A stretch of DNA of 64,000 nucleotides, taken from the NCBI GenBank assembly GCA_035511075.1, contig DATKFW010000034.1, positions 52,283-116,282 of the forward strand, given 5' to 3'. This document shows, one piece after another, positions 10,001-17,736 of this stretch. Source of the stretch: DATAUD01 sp035511075 (GTDB taxonomy: Bacteria; Verrucomicrobiota; Verrucomicrobiia; Limisphaerales; Palsa-1400). The notes beneath the pieces are model-generated. The model worked only from the letters and a program-made list of their open reading frames with translations, ran no database searches and was not told the origin of the DNA. Both the position numbers and the translations under genes were made by a program. How positions within the stretch are numbered: position 1 is the first letter of the stretch; every line of letters starts with the position of its first letter.

Positions 10001-10397
10001 ACCTGGCAATGACGCCTTTGGTGTCCATGCCCAGTTTGATGACTTTGAGGGCGACGCGTCGGCTGACTGGCTGCTGTTGCTCGGCCATATAGACGACGCC
10101 GCACCCGCCCTCGCCGATTTGTTGGAGCAATTTGTAGCGACCGATCACAGTTCCGGGAGCTTCGGAAAGGGGCGTGATGAGGACCGTGGGCCTGAGCGCG
10201 GCGGCTGGCTGCTCGGGCAGGAACCCTTGCGGCGCCTCGTGGGCGCGCAGCAAAGCTTCGACGCGGTGGCGCAGGGGGATGTTATCCCGGCAAGCGCCAG
10301 CAAGGTAAACTGGGCGCTCGGAGAGGCTGAAGGCTAGGGCGGCGTTGAAAATGGTTTCCGCTTCGGCGGCGTTCGGATTGGCAGGTTGTTCGTTCAT
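7020..10397 (-). CDS. Membrane Ser/Thr protein kinase with 14 WD40 repeats
   Basis: A 1125-residue protein. Residues 1-60 are the alpha-helical module common before planctomycete/verrucomicrobial kinases ('LRHRVEALLRAHEAPQGFL'). The Hanks kinase domain (about 87-390) has the glycine loop 'IGEGGCGVVY', Lys118 in 'VALKVIK', 'HRDIKPSN' (Asp211, Asn216), 'DFG' (Asp232) and 'GTPAYMSPEQ', so it should be active. One membrane helix spans about 411-433, then a charged coiled coil (437-475). Residues 527-1125 hold 14 WD40 repeats of about 42 residues ('LKGH...VAFSPDGQRIVTGS.D.TAKVWDAASGKELLT'), enough for two seven-bladed propellers. Repeat 9 is shortened. The gene starts 70 bases after a sigma factor gene and probably shares its transcript. 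Substrates are unknown. Confidence 0.93.
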   Translation of the reverse strand: MNEQPANPNAAEAETIFNAALAFSLSERPVYLAGACRDNIPLRHRVEALLRAHEAPQGFLPEQPAAALRPTVLITPLSEAPGTVIGRYKLLQQIGEGGCGVVYMAEQQQPVSRRVALKVIKLGMDTKGVIARFEAERQALAMMDHPNIAKVLDAGATDTGRPYFVMELVRGIKITDYCDQNNLSTRERVDLFIQVCRAIQHAHQKGIIHRDIKPSNILVTMHDGVPVPKVIDFGIAKATSGKLTDQTLFTAFEQFIGTPAYMSPEQAEMSALDIDTRSDIYSLGVLLYELLTGQTPFNAKELLQAGLDEIRRTIREQEPARPSTCLSTMQGPDLTEIAKHRKVESLGLVNMVRGDLDWIVMKALEKDRTRRYETANGLAADLKRHLENEPITARPPSAAYRFQKAFHRNKLAFGAGVAVVVALVSGLALAALGWSQTRVERDKALQATIAEASQRKAAQASKEKAEAEKAEADHLLYIADMNLAGQAWDQGAVDRVRELLEETKGFPRRGFEWYYWERQTHLALATLRGHLDSVTSVAFSPDGRRIVTGSRDNTAKVWDTASGKELLTLKGHGLGVGWNGTAVESVAFSPDGQRIATGSEDTTAKVWDAASGKELLTLKGHGAGVWSVAFSPDGQRIVTGSFDNTAKVWDAASGEELLTLKGHGGAGQCAAFSPDGQRIATDGDDNTAKVWETASGKELLTLKGHGGGIFSMAFSPDGQRIVTGSRDKTSKVWDAASGKELLTLKGHDGEVWSVAFSQDSKRIVTGSFDNTAKVWDAASGKELLTLKGHGGLVSGVAFSPDGQRVVTCSWDHTAKVWDAASGTELPTLKGHSGLVYSVAFSSDGQRILTGSSDKTAKVWDAATSKELFTLKGLAGAFSPDGRRIATSEDNTAKVWDAASGKELLTLKGRSGLVCGVDFSPDGQRIFTAGTNTTATFWDASSGKELSTFNLNSNLVNAFAFSPDGQRLVTGSIDKTVTVWEVASGKELLTLKGHGDQLNSVAFSPDALRIVTASGDATAKVWDAATGKELLTLRGHGGPVHSAAFSPDGQRIVTAGGDKTAKVWDAASGKELLTLHGHDAGVLSAAFSPDGQRIVTGGFDKTAKVWQAASKDQAAKWQAEEATIVK
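7050..8819 (-). repeat. Tandem ~126-base coding repeats (WD40 array)
   Basis: Fourteen in-frame units, mostly 42 codons long, with long stretches almost the same at nucleotide level. Examples are the segments coding 'SPDGQRIVTGS' and 'TAKVWDAASGKELLTLKGH'. The close DNA match points to recent expansion or gene conversion inside the array. Unit 2 has a seven-residue insertion ('LGVGWNGTAVE') and unit 9 lacks about six residues. Confidence 0.9.
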
Positions 10398-10467
10398 AAT
10401 CTCGTTCTACCTCTAGTGGCGCTTTTTCGGGGCCAAATTGGTTCAGGTAAAAAGAGAAGTATTGGAT

Positions 10468-11040
10468 TTATTTTGAATCGCCCTTGAGTTGCTCGTAAAG
10501 CCAAGCCCGGGAGTAAGCCCAGTAACGCTTGGCGGTGGACTCCGATAGGCCCAAGGCCTCGCCGGCCTCGGCGATGCTCAGGCCGGTAAAAAAACGAAGT
10601 TTGACCAACTCGCCTTTGACGGGATCTTCCCGAGCCAACTCTCGCAACGCGTCATCCACACGGATGAGAGTGTCGTCATCCGAATGGATCGCCATATCCA
10701 GTTGGTCCAAGTCCACGCGCGCCAGTCCCTGGCCGTGGCGGAGGCGGTTCTTGCGGCGGGCATTATCGATGAGGATACGGCGCATCGCCTCGGCAGCGGC
10801 GGCGAAAAAGTGTCCCCGGCTGTTCCATTGCTGATCGTGCGAGCCCGCCAGCCGAAGCCAGGCCTCGTGGACCAGCGCGGTGGGCTGAAGTGTCTGGCCT
10901 GCGGCCTCGTGCGCCATTTTATGAGCCGCCAGTTTGCGCAGTTCCTCATAGACCAAAGGAAGCAATTGGCCGGCGGCCTTGGGATCGCCAGCATCAATGG
11001 CGCTAAGCAACTGGGTGACGTCAGACACGGCGAAATCCAT
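10468..11040 (-). CDS. ECF-type RNA polymerase sigma factor (PF07638/TIGR02999 group)
   Basis: A 190-residue sigma factor. Region 2 spans about residues 10-100 ('LLPLVYEELRKLAAHKMAHE', 'FFAAAAEAMRRILIDNARRK'). Region 4 spans about 125-185, with a helix-turn-helix 'LSIAEAGEALGLSESTAKRYW' and the usual ending 'YSRAWLYEQLKG'. I start it at ATG 11040 ('MDFAVSDVTQLLSAID'), as the family begins a few residues before 'LL..ID.GD'; the open frame extends to 11133 without resemblance. It sits directly upstream of the WD40 kinase on the same strand. In related bacteria such sigma/kinase pairs are common, and the kinase may control the sigma factor; that link is inferred. No anti-sigma gene is visible. 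Confidence 0.92.
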   Translation of the reverse strand: MDFAVSDVTQLLSAIDAGDPKAAGQLLPLVYEELRKLAAHKMAHEAAGQTLQPTALVHEAWLRLAGSHDQQWNSRGHFFAAAAEAMRRILIDNARRKNRLRHGQGLARVDLDQLDMAIHSDDDTLIRVDDALRELAREDPVKGELVKLRFFTGLSIAEAGEALGLSESTAKRYWAYSRAWLYEQLKGDSK

Positions 11041-11202
11041 CCTAAACGGATTGCGAGCCGCAAGCAATGAAAAGCCGCGACACGAAAAGCGGTGACGTAA
11101 GGAATTCTGATAGGGCCTAGACACGGATTCCACTCCAGGTAATAATTGAATGCGACAGGTTAATTTCGACTGGCTGCCAACTTGCTCAACCTGCTGATTG
11201 TA

Positions 11203-11430
11203 TCACAGGCGTTTCAACCATCTGGTGATCACCGTCCCTCCGCCGGACAGAGAGAAGTCATCGTAAACAGTGAAAGGCCCGGAACTCGTAAGATTGTCCG
11301 TCTTGTCAAAAGGTTGCCTGTAAAGCACAACTGGAATACCCGCCTTGGCACTGAATGCGACCAGCATTCCCCACGCTAGAATCGATACGATCCTTACGCT
11401 CATCCTCCCCAAGCGTTGGCTGGCTTTCAT
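11203..11430 (-). pseudogene. N-terminal fragment of a secreted protein
   Basis: Seventy-five residues: a signal peptide ('SVRIVSILAWGMLVAFSAKAG') then 'VLYRQPFDKTDNLTSSGPFTVYDDFSLSGGGTVITRW', ending at a stop at 11203. The mature part resembles the beginning of PEP-CTERM-like extracellular proteins, where a 'YDDF.L..G..I..V.W' strand normally leads into a longer beta-sandwich. The break after 44 mature residues suggests a truncated gene. It could instead be a very short secreted protein. Confidence 0.4.
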
Positions 11431-11618
11431 GCAAAGTCAAGCACATTAAGCGCACATTCCATGTCGATCAAGCCGCGACAGATGGCAGAGGATTCACAGG
11501 AAAGCGCTTGCCTCTCCCACTTTTATATGGGACGTTAAAAGTTGTGAGAGATGAGGTTCTTTGACAATTTGGGAAAAGAGATTGCTCGCGGGGCCGGCCA
11601 CCAACGCAACGACGTTCA

Positions 11619-11689
11619 CCACGTAAAACGTGGCTAAGGCGCGGAGTTGTTGGAAAATAATTCCTGGCTCCCTGCCACGTTCTACGTGG
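11619..11689. repeat. Pair of similar hairpins CCACGT-N3-ACGTGG
   Basis: CCACGTAAAACGTGG at 11619-11633 and CCACGTTCTACGTGG at 11675-11689 have perfect six-base arms around a three-base spacer. Both are followed by a similar short sequence (CTAAGGCGC and GTAAGCGCT). The spacing is 56 bases start to start. They could be a paired repetitive element or a pair of binding sites. Confidence 0.6.
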
Positions 11690-11898
11690 GTAAGCGCTCA
11701 CTGCACGGCTCACGTCACGTTAACGTTGTCGTGGCGCCCACGAGCGGACCAGTCGCACTCAGCCAAACCCAGTCAAACCATATCACTGTCAGGTTTGACG
11801 GGGTGTCCCCGAGGCTGGCGCCCCCTCGCCAATCAAGGTCAATCAAGGTTGCTAAAGGTTCACGGCAAACCTGGCAAATTCAAATCATGGGTTCCGCC

Positions 11899-11965
11899 CT
11901 TCGTTTCCTTTGTTTGCTTCTGTTTGGCTCTGAAGAGTTTACAGAAGATAACCAAGGCAACGAAG
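11899..11965. repeat. Imperfect 25-base inverted repeat (hairpin element)
   Basis: Arms 11899-11923 and 11941-11965 match at about 21 of 25 positions around a 17-base loop. The outer ends are CTTCGTT/AACGAAG and the inner ends CTTCTGT/ACAGAAG. It lies in non-coding DNA about 110 bases before ribH. The form suits a non-autonomous repeat element more than a terminator, as there is no T run. Confidence 0.6.
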
Positions 11966-12077
11966 CAGGAATTCTCGCGCCTAAGCATTCTGTACAGCTC
12001 ACCCCGCCAGTTGTGGCCGCCCGCTAAAATTTCTCGCGTGCCCGAAGCAAATCGGCTTACCTTCGATTGTTGGAGCA

Positions 12078-12557
12078 ATGCAAGTGACCATGTTGACGCC
12101 GCTTAAGAAACAAAAAACCCGCCGCACTCGTGGCTCTTTCGCCATCATCGCGTCTCGATACAACGCCCGCTACGTCGATGCAATGGTCGCTGCCGCCGAA
12201 CACCAATTGAAAGAGGCCGGCGCAACCAAAATCCGCGTCATTCGCGTCCCCGGCGCGTTTGAGATTCCGGCGGTCGCCGCGCGTCTGGCCCGCGCGCGCC
12301 CTCCCTGCTCCGCTTTGATTTGTCTGGGCGTCATCCTGCGCGGCCAGACTTCTCACGCGCAGCAAATCGCCGACGCCGTCAGCGGCGCCCTCGCCCAATT
12401 GCAGATTCAACATGCCCTGCCGGTGATCCACGAAGTCTTATTACTTGACAACGAAGCGCAAGCCGTCGTCCGTTGTCTTGACAAGCAACATAATCGCGGC
12501 GCTGAAGCCGCCCAGACGGCGTTGGAAATGGTGCGAATCATGGCGTCACTGCCCTGA
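12078..12557 (+). CDS. ribH: 6,7-dimethyl-8-ribityllumazine synthase
   Basis: Joins the RibB product to 5-amino-6-ribitylaminouracil, the last step before riboflavin synthase. Visible family features are 'FAIIASRYNARYVDAMVAAA' at the start, 'VIRVPGAFEIPAVAARLA' (substrate loop), 'LICLGVILRGQTSHAQQIADAV' with the catalytic His after 'GQTS', and 'PVIHEVLLLDNEAQAVVRC'. The last motif departs from the usual 'P..FGVLT..T..QA..R', so this is a divergent member. Length is 159 residues; an alternative ATG at 12090 exists. The stop TGA is followed at once by the ATG of the ComF-like gene, so the two are probably co-translated. Confidence 0.88.
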   Translation: MQVTMLTPLKKQKTRRTRGSFAIIASRYNARYVDAMVAAAEHQLKEAGATKIRVIRVPGAFEIPAVAARLARARPPCSALICLGVILRGQTSHAQQIADAVSGALAQLQIQHALPVIHEVLLLDNEAQAVVRCLDKQHNRGAEAAQTALEMVRIMASLP

Positions 12558-13292
12558 ATGATCTCCCTACTAAAAGCAGCCTGTGACGCGGCGTTGAACT
12601 TTATCTATCCGCCCGTCTGCCAGGTTTGCGGAGCCGAGCGCGCGACAGCCGGCGAGGGATACGTCGGCGGCAAATGCTGGTCGGACCTCCGCTTTCTAAC
12701 CGCGCCGTTTTGCGAACGTTGCGGGTTGCCCTATGATGGCAGCATCACGCATTCGTTTGTGTGCCAGAATTGCCAGGGGCTGGATTTCGGTTTTCGCTTC
12801 GCCCGTTCGGCGATGGTGGCCAACCGGGTGATTCTTCAAGTCATCGGGTCCTACAAATACAGCCGCGCGGTCTGGTTCGAGCCGTTTCTGGGAGATTTGT
12901 TAACGCGGCAGGCCGCGCCGTCGCTGGCGGATCAGAAGTGGGACCTAATCGTCCCGGTGCCGCTTCATCCGGTAAAAAAGCGTGAGCGGGAATTCAATCA
13001 AGCCGAACGCATCGCCCGCCATCTCGCACTCGCGGTGCGGGTTCCAATCAACACGCGCCTGGTGCGCCGCGTCAAATTCACAGGCACACAGACCCTATTG
13101 ACACGTTCGCAGCGCGCCGCCAATGTAGACGGCGCGTTCGTCCCGCGGGCGGGAAAACAATTGGATGGCGAAAAAGTCATTTTGGTGGATGATGTATTGA
13201 CGACCGGAGCGACGACGAGCGCGTGCGCATGGGCTTTGCGCGAATGCGGCGCCGGCGATGTCTGCGTCTGGACGGTCGCGCGCGGGGCTTGA
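12558..13292 (+). CDS. ComF-family phosphoribosyltransferase-like protein
   Basis: A 244-residue ComF/GntX-type protein. It has an N-terminal double zinc finger (Cys21/Cys24, Cys52/Cys55, Cys69/Cys72) and a C-terminal type I phosphoribosyltransferase fold with the PRPP loop 'VILVDDVLTTGATT' (about 207-220). 'VPVPLHPVKKREREFNQAE' and 'TGTQTLLTRSQRAANVDGAF' are also family marks. ComF takes part in DNA uptake in competent bacteria; in most others the role is unknown. The gene begins directly after the ribH stop with no gap. Competence genes are not seen nearby. Confidence 0.88.
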   Translation: MISLLKAACDAALNFIYPPVCQVCGAERATAGEGYVGGKCWSDLRFLTAPFCERCGLPYDGSITHSFVCQNCQGLDFGFRFARSAMVANRVILQVIGSYKYSRAVWFEPFLGDLLTRQAAPSLADQKWDLIVPVPLHPVKKREREFNQAERIARHLALAVRVPINTRLVRRVKFTGTQTLLTRSQRAANVDGAFVPRAGKQLDGEKVILVDDVLTTGATTSACAWALRECGAGDVCVWTVARGA

Positions 13293-13359
13293 CGAGGCCA
13301 AAGCAGCTTCGTTAAATGCTTGGTGTTTGCAACGAACAATGGAAGAATGAGGTTTCAAT

Positions 13360-14313
13360 ATGGCTACGACTTCGTTTACAAAAAAGACAATCGGACTGGA
13401 CACCGTTGAGCCTGCCGTCACGCCGCCACCCTCGGACGCCACCGCCTCATTCGTCAAAAAGCACAAACTGGCCTCCTCTTCATCGCGCAAACGCGACATC
13501 CCGGAGGGCCTTTGGACCAAGTGCAAAAAGTGCGCCGTCATGATCTATGACAAGGAGCTGGACGCCAATCTCAAGGTCTGCCCGAAATGCCAATACCATT
13601 TTCCCATCGGCGCCCGCGAACGCATTCACGCCCTGGTGGAAACCTGCTCCTTCGAGGAGACCAACGCCTCGATGGAAAGCGTCGACATCCTCAAATTCAC
13701 CGGCGTCTCCTCCTACACCGCCAAACTCGAACAATATCAAAAGGAATCCGGCCTCAAGGACGCCGTCTGCACCGGCATCGGGCGAATCAACAGGCACCGG
13801 GTGGCTCTCGGAGTGATGGATTTCGGGTTCCTCGGCGGATCGATGGGGTCCGTCGTCGGCGAAAAGCTTACCCGCTTATTCGAGGCGGCCACGGACAAAG
13901 GATTGCCCATCGTGACGATCTCGGCCAGCGCCGGCGCGCGCATGTATGAAGGCATGTTTAGCCTCATGCAAATGGCCAAGACGTGCGGCGCTCTGGCTTA
14001 CCATGCCAGGAACAAGCTTCCGCACATCAGCGTGCTGACCAATCCCACTCTGGCAGGTGTCATGGCCAGTTTCGCATCAGTCGGCGATTTGATCCTTGCC
14101 GAGCCGGGCGCCATGATCGGTTTCGCGGGCCCTCGGGTCATTGAAAGCACGACCCAATCGGAATTGCCGGCGGATTTTCAAACTGCCGAGTTTTTGCTCG
14201 AACACGGCTTGATCGACGCCATTGTTCCGCGCCTTGAGATGAAGGCGCGCCTGTCCTCCTACCTTGAATACCTGATGGAAGGACGCGAACACCTGGCCGC
14301 TCTGGGCGGTTGA
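13360..14313 (+). CDS. accD: Acetyl-CoA carboxylase carboxyltransferase subunit beta
   Basis: With AccA it moves the carboxyl group from biotin to acetyl-CoA, giving malonyl-CoA for fatty acid synthesis. The zinc ribbon uses Cys55/Cys58 and Cys74/Cys77. The crotonase-like core shows 'MDFGFLGGSMGSVVGEKL', 'ISASAGARMYEGMFSLMQMAKT', 'VLTNPTLAGVMASFASVGD' and 'EPGAMIGFAGPRVI'. The 317 residues include an N-terminal extension of about 45 residues rich in Ser, Thr and Lys before the usual 'IPEGLWTKC' start. The next gene, rnr, begins one base after the stop. Confidence 0.96.
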   Translation: MATTSFTKKTIGLDTVEPAVTPPPSDATASFVKKHKLASSSSRKRDIPEGLWTKCKKCAVMIYDKELDANLKVCPKCQYHFPIGARERIHALVETCSFEETNASMESVDILKFTGVSSYTAKLEQYQKESGLKDAVCTGIGRINRHRVALGVMDFGFLGGSMGSVVGEKLTRLFEAATDKGLPIVTISASAGARMYEGMFSLMQMAKTCGALAYHARNKLPHISVLTNPTLAGVMASFASVGDLILAEPGAMIGFAGPRVIESTTQSELPADFQTAEFLLEHGLIDAIVPRLEMKARLSSYLEYLMEGREHLAALGG

Positions 14314-14314
14314 C

Positions 14315-16510
14315 ATGGAAGAGTCCATTTTACGATTGTTGGGCCGGAAAGATTACACACCTTCGGACATCCACCAACTGCTGGGCCGGCTGGGCCTGCG
14401 CCCGGAGAGTCAAAACCTGCTCCAACAAGCCGTGCGCCGTCTTGAGGAAAGCGGCCAGATTATCCGCACCAAGGGCAACCGTTACATCCCGTCCCGCGAA
14501 GCGGACCTGGTGCCGGGCATCATCCGCGTCAACCGCCAGGGCAAGGGCTTTCTGGATCCCGAGGACCCCGCCCTGCCTGAAATTGTCGTCCCGGAGAGCG
14601 CCACTGGAACCGCCCTCAATGGAGACCGCGTCCTGGTCCGCCGGCAGGCCGGCCGTGGAAAGGACGAAGGCACCGGGGCCGTCGTCCGCATCCTCCATCG
14701 CAAACACGCTCAAATCGTCGGCACTCTCCAACGCAGCAAGCAGTTCTTATTTGTCATCCCCGACGATCCCCGGATTCCCCACGATATTTACGTCCTGCCG
14801 CCGCGCGACACCGGCCGGCCCGCCAACATTGGCGACAAAGTCGTCGTCGATTTGCGCGCCTGGGAATCGCGTCACACCAATCCCGAAGGCGAAATCATCG
14901 AAGTCCTCGGTCCGCCTGATGCCGAAGGGGTCGACATGCTTTCGGTGCTGCGGCACTACAGCCTCCCGCTTCACTTTCCGAAAAAGGTCCTGCAGGACGC
15001 CTCCGCCCTGGCCAAAACGCATCCGGGCGGAGAACCCGCCGCCGCCGAATTGCAAGACCGGGTCGATTGCCGCCAGCACGCCGTCGTCACCATCGACCCG
15101 GATGATGCCAAGGATTTCGACGATGCGATCTGCCTCCAACCCGACACCCAGAACCGATGGAAGCTCTGGGTCCACATTGCCGACGTCTCGCACTACGTTC
15201 GACCCGGCACCGCGCTGGACGAGGAGGCACGCACGCGCGGCAATTCGACCTACCTCGTGGATCGGGTCATCCCGATGCTTCCCGAAGCATTGAGCAACGA
15301 AATTTGTTCCCTCAAACCCGGCGTCGATCGATTGACCAAATGCGTCGAGTTTCTGCTTTCCGCCGAGGGCCGCGTGCTGGACGCCAAATTCTATTCCGCC
15401 GTCATCCGCTCCAAAAGGCGCTTCTCCTACAAGGAAGCCCTCGCCATTTTGCAGCAGCCGCCGCCCGACGATCCCATCGGGCAAATGCTCCATCAAGCCC
15501 ACGCCATTGCCCAGCGCATCCGCCAGGCCCGCTTTCGCGCCGGTTCCCTCGCCCTTGATTTTCCCGAAACTAAAATTCGTCTTGACTCCCATGGCCGCGT
15601 CCTGCTGATTGAACGGATTGAGAACGATGTTTCCCATCAATTGATCGAGGAATTCATGCTGCTGGCCAACGAAGCGGTCGCCACCCGGCTGATGTCATTG
15701 CGTCGCCCCGCCATTTACCGCGTTCACGAGGCGCCCGACGAATCGCGCCTCTCGGATTATCGCGAGGACGTCCTGAGCCACAACATCCCGTGCGGCAATC
15801 TCACCCAGCGCCCGGAGATACAAAAACTGATGCATCGCTTGGATGCCGTGCCGATTGGCGCCGCCTTAAAGATCGGCTTTCTGCGCTCCCTAATGCGCGC
15901 CCGCTACGCCGTCGAGCCGCTCGGCCACTATGGATTGGGCAAGCCCAAATACACCCATTTCACCTCCCCGATCCGCCGATATTCCGACCTGGTGGTGCAT
16001 CGCGCTTTATTTGACAGCGTCGCTGCGCCTGCGCACGCCCTCAAGCCCGTGGCAATGCACATCTCGGAAACCGAACGCAATTCCTCCGATGCCGAACGCG
16101 ACAGCAAGGAGACCAAGCTCTTTGCCTTTCTTCGCAACCAGCTAAAAACCGGGTGCCTTGAAAACTACACGGGCCTGGTCATAGACGTGCGGAACTTTGG
16201 CTTTTTTGTCGATGTCTCCGGTTTGGGTATGAGCGGGCTTGTGCATCTCTCGTCGATCGAGGACGATTTTTACGTCTTCGATGCGGCGCGCAATCATTTG
16301 GTGGGCCGGCGCACGCGGCAGGTAATTCAGTTGGGGGAAAAGCTCACGGTGCAGGTGTCCAAAGTGGACACGTTTAAGAAGCAGGTGGATTTCCGGCTCG
16401 CCGACCGCTCCTCAAAAAAGAAACCGCCTGGCTCGCCAGTGGCCGCGCCTAACCGGAAACAGGGCCGCCCGCGCTATAACTCCGGCAGGACGAAGAACCA
16501 GCCGCCCTAG
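14315..16510 (+). CDS. rnr: Ribonuclease R (3'-5' exoribonuclease, RNB family)
   Basis: Degrades structured RNA from the 3' end. The 731 residues show, in order, an N-terminal winged-helix part ('RKDYTPSDIHQLLGRLGL'), cold-shock/OB domains (about 65-230), the RNB core with the metal-binding 'TIDPDDAKDFDDAICL' (about 257-273), 'DEEARTRGNSTYLVD' and 'HFTSPIRRYSDLVVHR', and a C-terminal S1 domain ('TGLVIDVRNFGFFVDVSGLGMSGLVHLS') with a basic tail. The start lies one base after the accD stop, so the two are probably one operon. Its TAG stop overlaps the stop of the convergent DUF4340 gene in the shared tetranucleotide CTAG. Confidence 0.95.
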   Translation: MEESILRLLGRKDYTPSDIHQLLGRLGLRPESQNLLQQAVRRLEESGQIIRTKGNRYIPSREADLVPGIIRVNRQGKGFLDPEDPALPEIVVPESATGTALNGDRVLVRRQAGRGKDEGTGAVVRILHRKHAQIVGTLQRSKQFLFVIPDDPRIPHDIYVLPPRDTGRPANIGDKVVVDLRAWESRHTNPEGEIIEVLGPPDAEGVDMLSVLRHYSLPLHFPKKVLQDASALAKTHPGGEPAAAELQDRVDCRQHAVVTIDPDDAKDFDDAICLQPDTQNRWKLWVHIADVSHYVRPGTALDEEARTRGNSTYLVDRVIPMLPEALSNEICSLKPGVDRLTKCVEFLLSAEGRVLDAKFYSAVIRSKRRFSYKEALAILQQPPPDDPIGQMLHQAHAIAQRIRQARFRAGSLALDFPETKIRLDSHGRVLLIERIENDVSHQLIEEFMLLANEAVATRLMSLRRPAIYRVHEAPDESRLSDYREDVLSHNIPCGNLTQRPEIQKLMHRLDAVPIGAALKIGFLRSLMRARYAVEPLGHYGLGKPKYTHFTSPIRRYSDLVVHRALFDSVAAPAHALKPVAMHISETERNSSDAERDSKETKLFAFLRNQLKTGCLENYTGLVIDVRNFGFFVDVSGLGMSGLVHLSSIEDDFYVFDAARNHLVGRRTRQVIQLGEKLTVQVSKVDTFKKQVDFRLADRSSKKKPPGSPVAAPNRKQGRPRYNSGRTKNQPP

Positions 16511-17736
16511 TGGGGGGGCTCAAGATTGAACGGCGCGTTGGTCGCATCGATCGCGTCGGGGGTAGTTGTTTGCGATGCGGCCCCGGCGTCCTTTTTCTCG
16601 TCTTTCTTCTCAACCAGGAGTTGAGCGCGATCGCGTATCAACGGGTCGATCAGCCAGGAATTGACAACGAAGGTCCATTTGTCCAATGCCTTTTCCTGGT
16701 CGAGCTTGGCAACTAGCGGCTTTGTCTTGTCGGCAAACTCCTTGTCGAGCCGTTTCTTGTCGTCAGGCTTTTCGTCCTTGCCCGGCGTTCTATCCGACGG
16801 GATGGCCCCGGTGACAGTGACATTTAGATTGTAATCGTTCTCCGGCGTTTTATCGCCGATCTTCAGGACGTACGTGAAATGATCGAATGTCTCAATGGTC
16901 AGCGTCAACGGGTTGTTCATCCCGGTCTTTGCGGGGGATTGGTCCGCCGCCACATCGACTATGCTCGGATAGCTCAGCGTGCTGGACAGCGATGAAACCT
17001 TGTTCGTGTCAAGCACTTCCCCCGGCTTGACGTCGGCCAGCACCCACGGGGCGGATTCGCTCTGCCGGCTCAACGTCCAGGAATTGGAGGCGTTGGTGGA
17101 GACAAACGAAATCGTTGCCGGTTTCTCCACTTTGAAGAAATCCTTGTCCAGCCATTGCGCCGGTTTGGGGTCCACGCTGTTCAACGGGTCGGACACCGTG
17201 AGCAGGTCCTGCGTGTCGCTGCGCAGCATGACGTAACGCCCATCGGCAAAACCTTCGTCGCCGAAGGACCCTGGCGCCGGTCCTTCGGATTTCTGGGTGT
17301 GCTTCTTGCCCAGTAACAGCGAGTCCAAAACCTTGCCGCCGGCGTCCTTGAATTCAAGAAGCGTCGCCGCGTCGGGGCCCTTGCCCGGTTCCCCGAGGTG
17401 CATGCGATCCAACTGCGACGCGCCGATCGGCTCGGATTGCGCCACTTTCAAATCGCCCATCTTGATGAGCAATTCGCTGATTTGCGAGAAATTGGCCGGA
17501 TAACCGCCTCTTTGCTCCACGCGCCAGCGGCCGTCTTTTTTCTCCAGGTCCAGGTCCGTATCGCCTTTGATATGAATGGAGGCCACGTCGTTCATCTGGA
17601 AATTGTTGAGCAGCTTCTGCCCGATCTGCGTCTCCGAAGCCGTCCAGGACTGCTCTCGGCGGTTGAGCAGCACCAAACACGCCCCCCCGATGACGGCCAG
17701 GGCTACCAACAGCATGATCAGTTGTTTGCGATTCAT
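16507..17736 (-). CDS. DUF4340 membrane-anchored protein of a Gld-type ABC operon
   Basis: A 409-residue protein with an N-terminal membrane anchor ('LIMLLVALAVIGGACLVLL') and a periplasmic beta-rich part matching DUF4340 ('IHIKGDTDLDLEKKDGRWRV', 'LLEFKDAGGKVLDSLLLGKK'). A second repeat of the fold begins near 'TISFVSTN'. DUF4340 proteins are regularly the last gene of GldA/F/G-like ABC operons; the biochemical role is unknown. The gene overlaps the GldG-like gene by four bases (ATGA), which supports membership of the complex. The C-terminus is rich in Lys, Asp and Ala. Confidence 0.85.
   Translation of the reverse strand: MNRKQLIMLLVALAVIGGACLVLLNRREQSWTASETQIGQKLLNNFQMNDVASIHIKGDTDLDLEKKDGRWRVEQRGGYPANFSQISELLIKMGDLKVAQSEPIGASQLDRMHLGEPGKGPDAATLLEFKDAGGKVLDSLLLGKKHTQKSEGPAPGSFGDEGFADGRYVMLRSDTQDLLTVSDPLNSVDPKPAQWLDKDFFKVEKPATISFVSTNASNSWTLSRQSESAPWVLADVKPGEVLDTNKVSSLSSTLSYPSIVDVAADQSPAKTGMNNPLTLTIETFDHFTYVLKIGDKTPENDYNLNVTVTGAIPSDRTPGKDEKPDDKKRLDKEFADKTKPLVAKLDQEKALDKWTFVVNSWLIDPLIRDRAQLLVEKKDEKKDAGAASQTTTPDAIDATNAPFNLEPPH

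Larger units (their letters stand above)
11431..12077. other. Gene-free stretch with several inverted repeats
   Basis: No convincing gene in about 650 bases. It holds twin 15-base palindromes (11619-11633, 11675-11689), a ten-base palindrome ACGTTAACGT (11717-11726), a short direct repeat 'AATCAAGGT' near 11830-11850 and a 67-base imperfect hairpin (11899-11965). Together these look like remains of small repeat elements rather than promoter DNA. Confidence 0.55.
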
